Shown: positions 28,166 through 36,694 of the stretch, piece after piece
Position numbering within the stretch: position 1 is the first letter of the stretch
Layout: each line of letters starts with the position of its first letter
Assembly: GCF_034427455.1 (NCBI RefSeq)
Contig: NZ_JAXQNN010000005.1
Span: 149,620-213,619 of the forward strand
Reading direction: 5' to 3'
Length of the DNA: 64,000 nucleotides
Origin: Jeotgalibacillus haloalkalitolerans
Lineage (GTDB): Bacteria; Bacillota; Bacilli; Bacillales; Jeotgalibacillaceae
Position numbers and translations under genes: made by a program
Notes under the pieces: generated by a model
The model's database searches: none
What the model was told of the DNA's origin: nothing
What the model saw: the letters and a program-made list of their open reading frames with translations, nothing else

Positions 28166-28169
28166 AGAA

Positions 28170-28212
28170 AAAAATAGCGCTGATTGTCTGAGAGACAGTC
28201 AGCGCTATTTTT
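28170..28212. terminator. Bidirectional terminator
   Basis: Long stem AAAAATAGCGCTGATTGTCT / AGACAGTCAGCGCTATTTTT (one G-T pair) between the convergent DUF3307 and EAL genes; the EAL stop codon lies inside the right arm. Confidence 0.9.
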
Positions 28213-29086
28213 CAAGTGATAAATATTGATTCTGAAATTCCTGTGCCTGTATAGCCTCGCTGTAATGGTAGCCCTGAACAATCTGGCCGCCAGTCTGCTG
28301 ATATAGGTGAAGCGCTTCCTGCGATTCAATTCCTTCAGCCACCGGTACCGCACCTAAGGTTTCAGCCATCTGAACCAGAGACTGAACTACTTTGAAAGCT
28401 CTATTGTCTGAAGTCATTTTTTTAATAAATGACTGATCAATTTTAAGAAAATCCACATTCACATCAACTAAATGGGCCATAGTATTGAATCCTGTGCCAA
28501 AGTCATCAATTGATATTTTTATGCCGATGTCCTGCAGCATACTGACCTGAGATACCCATACGTCAAGTTCTGTATTGATTCTTTCTGTCAGCTCAAGTGT
28601 AATATATGATGGATCAATTTGATAACTGTGAGTCAAGTGGGCAGTCTCTGTCACGAGGGATCCGTGAACAAAGTGGTTGCCAGAGATGTTCAGCGCGATA
28701 TTTGTTAGTTCCTCACCCTGCTCCTGCCACTCTGCCTGCTGCCTGAACAAACGTCCAAGTGTCCATCTCTCAATATCTATAATCTGACCTGAATACTCTG
28801 CCTGTGGTATAAAACTGTCCGGGTACAGTACGCCCCGTTCAGGATGGTGCCATCTGATAAGTGCTTCAGCTCCAAACAATTCACCGGTCTTGACATTAAT
28901 CTGAGGCTGGTAATATAGTTTGAATTCATCTGCCCGCATCGCCCTTTTGACTTCATCACTAAATGAAAGCTTCAAGGCTGAGACTGAAGCAGGTGGATTC
29001 ATGTTCTTTTTACCATCTGAAGAAAACGGCGTATTCTTCGACGCCTTTACAGCAGCACTTCTCGGTGAAAAATAAGCGACATCCAA
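28205..29086 (-). CDS. EAL domain c-di-GMP phosphodiesterase
   Basis: Soluble stand-alone EAL protein of about 293 residues. Motifs for an active enzyme are complete: EALIRWHHP (the EAL signature), NISGNHF, LELTE, IDDFGTGF, FLKIDQSFI and VAEGIE. The N-terminal 40 residues are short and featureless. I prefer TTG 29086, 6 bases after AAGGGGTG; an in-frame ATG at 29125 lacks a ribosome site and overlaps a TATAAT sequence that could be the promoter -10. Hydrolyses c-di-GMP to pGpG; no GGDEF cyclase gene is in the window. Confidence 0.92.
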   Translation of the reverse strand: MDVAYFSPRSAAVKASKNTPFSSDGKKNMNPPASVSALKLSFSDEVKRAMRADEFKLYYQPQINVKTGELFGAEALIRWHHPERGVLYPDSFIPQAEYSGQIIDIERWTLGRLFRQQAEWQEQGEELTNIALNISGNHFVHGSLVTETAHLTHSYQIDPSYITLELTERINTELDVWVSQVSMLQDIGIKISIDDFGTGFNTMAHLVDVNVDFLKIDQSFIKKMTSDNRAFKVVQSLVQMAETLGAVPVAEGIESQEALHLYQQTGGQIVQGYHYSEAIQAQEFQNQYLSLEK

Positions 29087-29209
29087 CGTTAACACCCCTT
29101 CAGAAACCAGCGTATTTATATTCATTATAACGCACTCTATGATTATTTCATACTATTTTTTCTGAATTTTTTAATAATATTAAACAGGCCTTTATTCATA
29201 ACTTTTTCG

Positions 29210-29656
29210 TTAACCATATTTCTTTTGATGCGCCTTTTTCATCGCAAGATATTCTTCATCTTCACGTACCTTGATCCACTTCTTTTCAAAAATCGAAGCA
29301 GACTCCGCTTTCTCTTCATCAATATCGCGATCATTGATATCACCGCTTTTATCGTACTTTTTTCCACCTTTATAATTTGCATAACGCCTTGAACGTGTAT
29401 ACCCCATCTGTATAAACTTACGTGCCATATCCATTCCGACAAAATCATTTTTATCCTTGTAATCCAAATACATTTGATAGATTTTTTCAGAGGATTCTTT
29501 TGCAATTCCAGGTGTTTTGAAGCGCCAGTGAGGAAGAATCTCGCTTTTATACGGTTCTACAAGGAGAACACCTTGCTCCCCCCGCCCCACTCTATATAAT
29601 TCAGGCTGTTCCCTGAAATCAATGTTGTCGAAGTCTAAATCGTAATCAAATGCCAT
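29210..29656 (-). CDS. DUF4385 family protein
   Basis: 148 residues, soluble, charged. I recognise the family from FDYDLDFDNIDFREQPELYR, GRGEQGVLLVEPYKSEILPHWRFKTP and MGMARKF-like region DMARKFIQMGYTRSRRYANYKGGKKY. No known activity. Start ATG follows AAAGGAGG. A GGGTAT with a poor -35 lies just upstream and could be a weak sigma-B element. Monocistronic between the EAL gene and a GC-rich repeat. Confidence 0.88.
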   Translation of the reverse strand: MAFDYDLDFDNIDFREQPELYRVGRGEQGVLLVEPYKSEILPHWRFKTPGIAKESSEKIYQMYLDYKDKNDFVGMDMARKFIQMGYTRSRRYANYKGGKKYDKSGDINDRDIDEEKAESASIFEKKWIKVREDEEYLAMKKAHQKKYG

Positions 29657-29756
29657 TGCTGTCAGCCTCCTTTGTACACCATACCCATTTTAAGAGCTTG
29701 GTAAAATAAAGGAGTATAAGAAAAGAGACTGGGACAAATTCTCAGCCTCTTAACCG

Positions 29757-29872
29757 TTTCGTTGCGTTTCAGGCGAACGCTTTCCGCGGCCGGGCGGTGA
29801 GCCCCTCCGGCTTCGCCGTATGACCTGTCCCTTTCCGCGAGCCGCCGATTTCCGCTCCACTACAATTAAATT
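29757..29872 (+). repeat. GC-rich interspersed repeat, copy 2
   Basis: Landmarks TTTCAGGCGAACGCTTTCCGCGG, CGGGCGGTGAGCCCCTCCGGCTTCGCC, CCTGTCC and GAGCCGCCGATTTCCGCTCC. Same family as copy 1, same orientation. Lies between the DUF4385 and DUF4306 genes. Confidence 0.85.
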
Positions 29873-29924
29873 CCAATCAATATACTGTTTAACTCAACAA
29901 AATAGATTGTTTATTCTTCATCTT

Positions 29925-30407
29925 TCAAGAAATGGCTGCTTTCGTTTTAAGTCTATTCAGTAAGTAACAGCACATGATCACGCCTGCCAGGCTTAATCCG
30001 CCGGCTCCCATGAAGAAGTAAAAGAAGGCATTTCCGCCAGCTGTCGGGGAGTTTGCGATCGCAACGCCTGCAACTATAAACATTCCGGCTGTCAGGGACA
30101 GCAGCATCATCCATCGCTTCAGGTCAGTCCGGAATGTGCGATATGCAATCAGAAGAACGATATACAACACACTTATCATCATAACAATAGGAAGCAGAGG
30201 CTGAAATTTTGCTGCATATACAAAATGATCAAGCTGTGAAATCTGTCCTGCATGCAGTACTTCTCCATTTAACAGCTGGGAAAATGGTGTTGAGTAAGCC
30301 CATTCCCATGGGTCGTCGATGATTGCACTTCCCTCATACCATGTTCCTGCCGCTGCAACTGCAAGAAAAGTAATGGCAACACTTAAATGAGTTGAAAACC
30401 CCTTCAA
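29925..30407 (-). CDS. DUF4306 family membrane protein (YjdJ-like)
   Basis: 160 residues with four hydrophobic segments (about 6-24, 72-92, 102-122 and 130-150). The extracytoplasmic motif WYEGSAIIDDPWEWAYSTPFS after the first helix is the DUF4306 signature; the C-terminal half is longer than in the shortest members. TTG 30407 is preferred because AAAGGAG is 8 bases upstream and is itself part of the longer frame that begins at ATG 30425. Function unknown. Confidence 0.8.
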   Translation of the reverse strand: MKGFSTHLSVAITFLAVAAAGTWYEGSAIIDDPWEWAYSTPFSQLLNGEVLHAGQISQLDHFVYAAKFQPLLPIVMMISVLYIVLLIAYRTFRTDLKRWMMLLSLTAGMFIVAGVAIANSPTAGGNAFFYFFMGAGGLSLAGVIMCCYLLNRLKTKAAIS

Positions 30408-30515
30408 GAATCTCACTCCTTTCATGTCTCATTAATTAGAACTACAATTCACATTAATATTACCTTAACATAAATTTCCTGATACGTTCAGTTCAAATTG
30501 ACATTTTTCCAAACT

Positions 30516-30557
30516 AAAAACCTGGCAAAAAATCTACATGATTTTTTGCCAGGTTTT
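30516..30557 (-). terminator. Terminator of the sucrose operon
   Basis: AAACCTGGCAAAAAAT / ATTTTTTGCCAGGTTT stem with a 7-base loop, followed on the minus strand by T-rich sequence, just past the scrB stop. Confidence 0.85.
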
Positions 30558-30568
30558 ATGATTATTCC

Positions 30569-32029
30569 TCAGTCAATTCCACGATTCATGCCATTTATCT
30601 CATAAGCTGCATTGGAATCTGCTGATATTTTTAATTGTTTGTGCTCTGACAGAGGGAACACTCTGCAGGTAAAAACTGCTTCTCCATCATTGACAAAGAT
30701 CTCTGCAATACTGTGATCAACGATGATATCCAGCTGCTTCAAGTCCTGTGAGAGTGTGACTTCTCTCGTTGTGCCAAACTGCGGCTCTGTTACATGCTTC
30801 ATTTCCGAACGATCCACTTTTACTTTTTTAGAAGCCTGATCATACGTGAGGATAAACTGTTCCTGATCTGAGCTGAACAGTTCAAGCTTTAAGCCGCTTA
30901 TCTGTTCTGTATCAAGCTTTGCTCTCCAGGCCTTTTCATCTCCAAGCTCAATATCAGCTGATCCTGATACTTCTCCTTGTGCAACAGTTACACCTTTTAA
31001 CAGCTCAAGCGACTCAGCCGGACGCTGCAATAAACGATTGCCGCTGCGCACTAATTCACGCGGCAATGTCAGGCAGTGTGCCCATTTGTTTTGATCAGTC
31101 GGGAAGTCCACTTCCCCTACACCTGCCCAGCCATACAATAGCCGCTTTCCATCTGCATCAAAGCTTTGCGGCGCATAGAAATCAAAGCCTTTATCAAGCT
31201 CGTGATATTCATCCACCTGGAATGACAGACCTTTTATATCAAGCGTTCCGGCTACATAGATTGTGTTGAAGACGTTATGATAATTTTCTCCTTCAGGTTC
31301 GATTCCCTGAGGCGAGAAGATCAGAAAGTCTTTTCCGTCAATCTCAAAGTAGTCCGGACACTCCCACATATAACCGGCAAGGTCAATGTCCACTGAAAGC
31401 TCCCCAAGAAACGTCCAGTTCAGTGCGTCAGGAGAATCGTAGACAATAATTGCACCGGTCTGATCTTCCCGCTGTGCACCCAGCAGCATGTAGTACTGCC
31501 CCTCTTTTTCAAATACTTTCGGGTCTCTTACATGACCTGTATAACCCTCAGGCACACTTTTAATCAAAGGGTTGTGTTCGTACTTACGAATCTCGCCATT
31601 CTCATCCATGATTGCCAGACACTGATGTGCATCCCTTGCTTCTGCATCATACTTCACATTGCCTGTGTAATATAAATACAGTTCGTCGCCTACCTGCAGT
31701 GAAGCGCCGGAATACGCGCCGTGGGATTCATAATCCTCAACAGGTGTAATGGCCGTGTCGTGTCTCTCAAAACGGGCAAGGTCCTTTGACGATACGTGTG
31801 CCCAGTGCTTCATCCCGTGATATGCACCATAAGGATACCACTGATAGAATACATGGTATTTCCCTTTAAACCACGCAAGGCCATTCGGGTCATTTAATAG
31901 TCCGTACTGAGGGTGAATGTGAAAGGATGGCTTCCACTCATCATGAGCCGACAGCTCTTTTAAAGCTTCAAGCTCTCCTTCTTCAGCCTCTAAAATTGTT
32001 CTGTATTTCGGTTCAGAATAACGGGTCAT
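30569..32029 (-). CDS. scrB: Sucrose-6-phosphate hydrolase (GH32)
   Basis: Cleaves sucrose-6-phosphate, delivered by the neighbouring PTS, to glucose-6-phosphate and fructose. 486 residues. GH32 hallmarks: HPQYGLLNDPNGLAWFKG with the nucleophile Asp, the HVRDPKVF motif carrying the RDP transition-state Asp, and MWECPDYFEI with the acid/base Glu. The C-terminal beta-sandwich starts near residue 340. ATG 32029 follows AGAGGAGG; the frame extends to 32053 but that part overlaps the signal. Second gene of the operon, 13 bases after scrA. The regulator lies upstream. Confidence 0.96.
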   Translation of the reverse strand: MTRYSEPKYRTILEAEEGELEALKELSAHDEWKPSFHIHPQYGLLNDPNGLAWFKGKYHVFYQWYPYGAYHGMKHWAHVSSKDLARFERHDTAITPVEDYESHGAYSGASLQVGDELYLYYTGNVKYDAEARDAHQCLAIMDENGEIRKYEHNPLIKSVPEGYTGHVRDPKVFEKEGQYYMLLGAQREDQTGAIIVYDSPDALNWTFLGELSVDIDLAGYMWECPDYFEIDGKDFLIFSPQGIEPEGENYHNVFNTIYVAGTLDIKGLSFQVDEYHELDKGFDFYAPQSFDADGKRLLYGWAGVGEVDFPTDQNKWAHCLTLPRELVRSGNRLLQRPAESLELLKGVTVAQGEVSGSADIELGDEKAWRAKLDTEQISGLKLELFSSDQEQFILTYDQASKKVKVDRSEMKHVTEPQFGTTREVTLSQDLKQLDIIVDHSIAEIFVNDGEAVFTCRVFPLSEHKQLKISADSNAAYEINGMNRGID

Positions 32030-32042
32030 ACTGGTCCTCCTC

Positions 32043-33476
32043 TTAAACATCAAAGCTTGGTTTCTTCACCTTTCCATAAGCCGCTGTAAATACTGCACCT
32101 AATGCAAGCGCTGCTACATTGGCAATCACGTAATGAAGGTGTCCGCCACCAGTGGTAGATACAATCGCAATACCAGGTACTGCTGTTGCACCGAATCCAA
32201 GTGCGTTAATATTCAGGAAGAATACATAAGCACCAGCAATCGCACTCGCAAGACAGCCTGCGATCAGCGGAAATTTATAGCGTACATTAATCCCGAACAG
32301 TGCGGGCTCTGAAATACCAAATAAAATCGATCCAAAAGATGAAATACCAATTTGACGCGCTTTTTTATCGTGCCAGCGAAGGTAAAGGTAACCAAGTACT
32401 GCGCCACCCTGTCCCATCAGTGCTACAGACATCAGCGGCATAATGAAGTTTAAGCCTGTATCTGCGATCAATTGTGCTTCCACAGCGCCAATCACGTGGT
32501 GAAGACCTGTAATTACGATCACCTGCTGCACACCTGCAAAAATAACAAATCCAACAACACCAAGGTTTTCAGTTGCCCATAGCAGACTTGACGTCAAACC
32601 TTCAGCAAGGAAACGGCCAATTGGTCCAACGATAATGAACAATAGTAAACCTGATAACGTTACAGTTAAAAACGGTGCCAGGAATAACTTAATCATGTCA
32701 GGAACGACACGCGTGAAGAAGTTATCCAGCTTTGCTACAACAAGACCCATCAGCAGGGCAACGATAATTCCGCCCTGGAATCCTACAAGCTCTACATTCA
32801 ATCCTAAAATGTTGATCATTTCAGCATCAACATCACCACTTGCCACTGCATAGGCGTTACCAAGGTCCGGATGAAGCATAATTGCCCCGATGACAAGACC
32901 TAAAACGGGGTTACCGCCAAACCTCTTAGTAGCAGACCATACAACGAGCAATGGCAAAATCGTAAAGATTCCCGTAGACATAATCTGAATAAATCGGTTA
33001 ATACCTGTAATTGCAGGGAACATGTCTACAACTGACTGTTCTCCAAACACCCCAGGCTGACTGAGCAGACCGGTGATCCCCATTAATAATGCAGCTGCTA
33101 AAAGCCCCGGGATAATCTGTACAAACACATCTGATAACGCTTTAATCCCGCGCTGAAATGCATTCTGCTTTTTTGCTGAAGCGCCTTTGACATCGCTAAG
33201 TGACATGTCATCCATTCCAGCCTGCTGCTGAAATACTTTATAGACATCATTCACAGTGCCTGCGCCAAAAATAATCTGCAGCTGGTCACCTGCAATGAAT
33301 GCGCCTTTGACAAATTCAAGCTGCTCTATATCTTTTACTGAAATTTTGTCCTGATCTTCTGTGACGATCCGGAGTCGCGTTGCACAATGTGCCGCTCCCT
33401 GGATATTTTCTTTCCCGCCTATGAGACGAATGACTTCTTTAACAGTTGGTTCGTATTTTTGAAGCTTTCCACTCAT
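32043..33476 (-). CDS. scrA: Sucrose-specific PTS transporter, EIIBC components
   Basis: 477 residues. EIIB domain at residues about 5-85 with the phospho-cysteine in GAAHCATRLRIV, then the membrane EIIC domain of about ten helices with the conserved ITGLHHVIGAVEAQL and ISEPALFGINVRYKFP motifs. No EIIA domain is fused, so the glucose-type EIIA must come from elsewhere. ATG 33476 has AAAGGAG upstream; the open frame to 33533 runs through the operator region and is not coding. Transcribed with scrB under three LacI-type operators. Confidence 0.95.
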   Translation of the reverse strand: MSGKLQKYEPTVKEVIRLIGGKENIQGAAHCATRLRIVTEDQDKISVKDIEQLEFVKGAFIAGDQLQIIFGAGTVNDVYKVFQQQAGMDDMSLSDVKGASAKKQNAFQRGIKALSDVFVQIIPGLLAAALLMGITGLLSQPGVFGEQSVVDMFPAITGINRFIQIMSTGIFTILPLLVVWSATKRFGGNPVLGLVIGAIMLHPDLGNAYAVASGDVDAEMINILGLNVELVGFQGGIIVALLMGLVVAKLDNFFTRVVPDMIKLFLAPFLTVTLSGLLLFIIVGPIGRFLAEGLTSSLLWATENLGVVGFVIFAGVQQVIVITGLHHVIGAVEAQLIADTGLNFIMPLMSVALMGQGGAVLGYLYLRWHDKKARQIGISSFGSILFGISEPALFGINVRYKFPLIAGCLASAIAGAYVFFLNINALGFGATAVPGIAIVSTTGGGHLHYVIANVAALALGAVFTAAYGKVKKPSFDV

Positions 33477-33518
33477 GAAGTTTCTCCTTTCGACAAAGCC
33501 GGTTTTATGCAAAAACAG

Positions 33519-33583
33519 TGGAACCGGTTCCATTTTAAGTCTTTTTATAAGAACCGGTTTTTACGATTGTAGAACCGGTTCCA
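33519..33583 (-). promoter_or_regulatory. Three LacI-type operators upstream of scrA
   Basis: Three copies of the palindrome AACCGGTT: TGGAACCGGTTCCA (33519-33532), AAGAACCGGTTTTT (33549-33562) and TAGAACCGGTTCCA (33570-33583), centres 30 and 21 bases apart. Two extend to 14-bp near-perfect palindromes. They precede the sucrose genes and lie next to a LacI-family regulator gene, which is the likely binder. Confidence 0.85.
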
Positions 33584-33625
33584 CAACATGAGTTTAAAAC
33601 AGAAATTCTAAAAATGCAAGACTTT

Positions 33626-33640
33626 TTGTAAGCGCTATTT
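33626..33640. promoter_or_regulatory. Candidate catabolite response element (cre)
   Basis: TTGTAAGCGCTATTT fits the CcpA cre consensus WTGNAANCGNWNNCW with one mismatch. It overlaps the stop of scrR and lies about 150 bases upstream of scrA, a sensible place for carbon catabolite control. Weak evidence on its own. Confidence 0.4.
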
Positions 33641-34621
33641 TTTTCCTTTTACACTTTCGCCTTCACGGATTTTAAAATGTGGACGCTGAAGCTGATCAAC
33701 TTCCTCAGACTGCATCAGCTTCACAATTGTAGAAGCTGCCAGATAACCTGTTTCCTGGTAGTCGAATTCAACTGTCACAAGCGAAGGATGAATCATTTTG
33801 GATACCGTGTACCCGCCGAATCCGCTGACTGAAATATCCTCCGGAATACGGTAGCCCTTTTCTCTGATTACCCTCATTGCACCTAAGGCAATGGTATCTG
33901 TCGCACAAATAATGGCTGATGCCTGTGAATGCTCCAGGCTTTTTTCAGCCGCAAGCATTGCACTGTCAAAGTCAAAACCGCTTCTGAAAAATTGTATATC
34001 TTCAGCTCCATTGTCTCTGCAGGCCGTTTCAATTCCTTTTCTCCTGCGCTGACCTACAGCAACATCTGTTTCATCCACCCCGATATACGAGATTTTTTTA
34101 TGCCCTGCTGAAGCAATACACTCCCCCATTTTATAGCCGGCCTGAAAATCGTCGAATACAATACAGTGGGTCTGGTCTGTTTCCTGGCCGATGATTAACA
34201 GAGGTACAGTCAGGGATTCGATCAGTTCAAAGTGTGCAGGTGTGAGTTCCGTTGCAAACAGGATCATGCCATCAACCTTTTGACGCTGAAGATTCTGCAG
34301 ACTTTCGATTTCTCTTTCAATGCTGTGACTCGTATTACTGATCAGCGTTGTGTAACCGCGGGTTCTCAGCTCTTCATCCATTCTGATCAGGATCTTAGAG
34401 GTAACAAACGAATCCAGAGCAGGCGCCACCACTCCCACAAAGCCTGTCTTTCTGGATTTCAGACTTCTGGCGAATGAGTTCGGCTCATAATTATGCTCTT
34501 CAATAATCCGTTTGATTTTTTCGCTTGTTTTCTGGCTGATGCGCCCTCCGTTTAAATAACGGGAGACAGTACTTTTTGCAACACCTGCCTGTTTTGCGAT
34601 GTCATTAATCGTGACTTTCAT
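33635..34621 (-). CDS. scrR: LacI family sucrose operon regulator
   Basis: 328 residues. The N-terminal helix-turn-helix TINDIAKQAGVAKSTVSRYLNGG and hinge NYEPNSFARSLKSRKTGFVGVV are typical LacI/GalR, followed by a periplasmic-binding-protein-like effector domain ending in SVSGFGGYTVSKMIHPSLVTVEFDY. ATG 34621 follows GGAGAGG. It lies directly upstream of scrA in the same orientation and most likely represses scrAB via the AACCGGTT sites; the inducer is probably sucrose-6-phosphate or fructose. The scr assignment is by neighbourhood. Confidence 0.92.
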   Translation of the reverse strand: MKVTINDIAKQAGVAKSTVSRYLNGGRISQKTSEKIKRIIEEHNYEPNSFARSLKSRKTGFVGVVAPALDSFVTSKILIRMDEELRTRGYTTLISNTSHSIEREIESLQNLQRQKVDGMILFATELTPAHFELIESLTVPLLIIGQETDQTHCIVFDDFQAGYKMGECIASAGHKKISYIGVDETDVAVGQRRRKGIETACRDNGAEDIQFFRSGFDFDSAMLAAEKSLEHSQASAIICATDTIALGAMRVIREKGYRIPEDISVSGFGGYTVSKMIHPSLVTVEFDYQETGYLAASTIVKLMQSEEVDQLQRPHFKIREGESVKGKK

Positions 34622-34777
34622 AAAATCCTCTCCGTATCGTTTCTTTGAATTAAGCATAACGGAAATTGGGGATTTAGGTAAGTGGTGTAGTGAAACAGCA
34701 GTTGTAAGAGGATGGCTGAGTGATCGCCTGATGGTGAGGCGCTGGCGGCATTGCGTTCGGTGGCGGCGGACTTTCAG

Positions 34778-34940
34778 TCATTACATCACCTTGCAGGATG
34801 ATTCCGCCACCTTTTGCGGTTATTCTATGATCCTCTACACCTATTCCATCACCTTTGATTCACTCTGGTTTTTTCACCTCACCTTTGCTGATGATTCAAT
34901 CACCAATCTGATTAATTCCGCCACCTTTTTGAGGATTCAA
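34778..34940 (-). repeat. Degenerate periodic array with GGTGGCGGAAT-type units
   Basis: On the minus strand the units read AAAAGGTGGCGGAAT (twice), AAAGGTGATGGAAT, AAAGGTGAGGTGAA, GGTGATTGAAT and AAGGTGATGTAA, spaced about 20-35 bases. No gene is seen in the 372 bases from 34622 to 34993. The general design resembles the TGTAGCAATC family (short motif, about 25-base spacing) but the motif differs. Confidence 0.7.
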
Positions 34941-34992
34941 ACATGCTGTCTTAACTCACAACCTGATACGAAAAGTCAAAACCCAAGCATCC

Positions 34993-35020
34993 AAAAAAAG
35001 ATGACACAAAGTGCCATCTT
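34993..35020 (-). terminator. Terminator of sodC
   Basis: Minus strand stem AAGATGGCAC / GTGTCATCTT with a TT-rich loop and seven T after it, 10 bases past the sodC stop. Confidence 0.8.
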
Positions 35021-35029
35021 CCAATCCTG

Positions 35030-35578
35030 TTATCCATTAATCTCCCCGCATGCAATCCTTGCACCGGAATTCCCTGACGGATCTGTTTTGTAGTCATCAG
35101 GACCTTCATGAATCACAATGGCACTTCCATCCTCATCCAGCAGAGAATGCGTATTGTCTTTTTCAAGCGTCAGTTCTTTCACAGTTAATTCAAGGTCAAT
35201 CGTACCGTCTTCATCAACCTTCAGATTTGGCAGGTCGCCGGCATGGTAACCCTTTGGATTCTCGAACCCGTGCTGCTTCTTTCCGGGGTTAAAGTGACTG
35301 CCGGCAGAATCAAATTCAGGTGGGGTACATACACCTGTTTTATGAATATGAACCGCTTTTTCTCCCGGCTCCAGTCCTTTGACAGACAGCTGAATGACGA
35401 CACCTTCATCACTCTCCTGAAAAGTGGCTGTTCCGATTTTTTCGCCCCCGCTGTTCACCATTTCAGACTCAATCACTGGTACTGCGCTCGCGGGAACTGT
35501 ACTGTCCTGAAGCATCTGACACCCGCCGAGCCCTGCTGCAATCATGCTGATGACAAGACCAATCGTATAGTTTTTCAT
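35030..35578 (-). CDS. sodC: Cu/Zn superoxide dismutase, lipoprotein
   Basis: 182 residues. Lipoprotein signal with lipobox LGGC (Cys20), so probably anchored outside the membrane. All metal ligands expected from eukaryotic and proteobacterial enzymes are present: copper His77, His79, His95, His157; zinc His95, His103, His112, Asp115; disulfide Cys84-Cys177 and the HEGPDDY and GNSGARIACG motifs. B. subtilis YojM, the best-known relative, lacks copper ligands, so this protein could be a genuine dismutase. ATG start at 35578 with AGGAGG upstream. Single gene with terminator. Confidence 0.95.
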   Translation of the reverse strand: MKNYTIGLVISMIAAGLGGCQMLQDSTVPASAVPVIESEMVNSGGEKIGTATFQESDEGVVIQLSVKGLEPGEKAVHIHKTGVCTPPEFDSAGSHFNPGKKQHGFENPKGYHAGDLPNLKVDEDGTIDLELTVKELTLEKDNTHSLLDEDGSAIVIHEGPDDYKTDPSGNSGARIACGEING

Positions 35579-35632
35579 AAAAAAGGACCTCCTATTCTAA
35601 CAATAGGCTGTCCTGATTTTGTATAAATTAAA

Positions 35633-36556
35633 CTACCTTCTTGCCATCGACATGAGTGTGAAACCGATGTTTGCCGGTCTTTCAGCTAAGCGTTTCATAA
35701 AATAGGTGTACCAGTCTTTACCAAACGGTACATACACAACCATGTTCCATCCTTCTTCAGCAAGTTCCTTCTGCTTCTCTTCCCGCATACCCTGAAGCAT
35801 CTGGAATTCAAATTGTTCTTTCGGAATGTCATGCTCTTTTACAACCTGTTTCACAAAATCGATCATGTCATTATCATGTGTGGCAACCTGTGTATAATTC
35901 CCTTTCAACAGCTGCGTCTTGACCAGTTTTTTATAGTTTTCATCTACATATGATTTGTTATTGATGTCTACATCACGCGATTCAATATAGGCCCCTTTGA
36001 CAAAACGGATTGCCGGAGAAAAGGGATCAAGTCTTTCAACGTCAGTCTCTGTTCTGAAAAGATTCGCCTGCAATGCAATGCCAATGTTCTCATGGTTCTC
36101 TTTTAATGTTTCAAAAACAGAGATAATATCCTCGCAGTTTTTGTATTCTTCCATATTGATTGTGACAAACACATTATACTTTTTTGCTTCCTTCAGAATT
36201 TCATCCATGTTCCGAATCGCAGTCTCTTTCCCAACTTCCAGTCCAACACTGAAAAGCTTGAGTGAGATTTGTGCATTCAGCTTTTCATCTCTGATGGCAT
36301 GAATGGCTTTAAAGCAGTTATCAACATATTTTTTTGTATCTTCCTCTGTTTTTACAAATTCTCCGAGACAGTCAATCGTAGCACCAATTCCGTTACTGTT
36401 TAACTTTTTAACCTGCTTCACCATATCACCTGTTTTTTCCCCGCCAACAAAATGAGAACCGCCAAGGTCCATACCGTTACGTCTTGAAATATCAATGAAC
36501 AGCTGATTATAAGCCAGAGTTGTAAAGAACTGATTTAAAGCAGATGCAATGATCAT
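35633..36556 (-). CDS. Proline dehydrogenase
   Basis: Monofunctional FAD enzyme oxidising proline to pyrroline-5-carboxylate, 307 residues. Family features: a helical N-terminus, GIGATIDCLGEF, ISLKLFSVGLEVG, the barrel strand IGIALQANLFRTETDVERL, FVKGAYIES, ATHDNDMIDFV, EFQMLQGMREE, VYVPFGKDWYTYFMKRLAERPAN with the substrate-binding tail. ATG 36556 follows AGAAGGAGG; the longer start at 36580 overlaps that signal. Equivalent to PutB/FadM of Bacillus. The P5C dehydrogenase partner is not in the window. Confidence 0.94.
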   Translation of the reverse strand: MIIASALNQFFTTLAYNQLFIDISRRNGMDLGGSHFVGGEKTGDMVKQVKKLNSNGIGATIDCLGEFVKTEEDTKKYVDNCFKAIHAIRDEKLNAQISLKLFSVGLEVGKETAIRNMDEILKEAKKYNVFVTINMEEYKNCEDIISVFETLKENHENIGIALQANLFRTETDVERLDPFSPAIRFVKGAYIESRDVDINNKSYVDENYKKLVKTQLLKGNYTQVATHDNDMIDFVKQVVKEHDIPKEQFEFQMLQGMREEKQKELAEEGWNMVVYVPFGKDWYTYFMKRLAERPANIGFTLMSMARR

Positions 36557-36591
36557 GAAAAAGCCTCCTTCTACTTTCAAGTTCTTTACTA

Positions 36592-36616
36592 ATTCCCTAA
36601 TTGATTCTTTAAAAAC
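36592..36616 (-). promoter_or_regulatory. Possible sigma-B promoter of proline dehydrogenase
   Basis: Minus strand GTTTTT, 13-base spacer, GGGAAT. The -10 fits GGGWAW; the -35 matches GTTTAA at 4 of 6. Placed 36 bases before the start codon. Weaker than the other sigma-B candidates. Confidence 0.4.
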
Positions 36617-36694
36617 AAATGGATTTGAAATTTTCTTTTGACAGCACTGCGTGATAAAATAGGGATTGGACTAAACACTAAAGGAGTGCTAAAA

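Noticed and set aside
34778..34940. Possible CRISPR array (also considered for 2504-2680)
   Set aside because: Units are degenerate and short, spacing is irregular, there are no uniform spacers and no cas gene is present.
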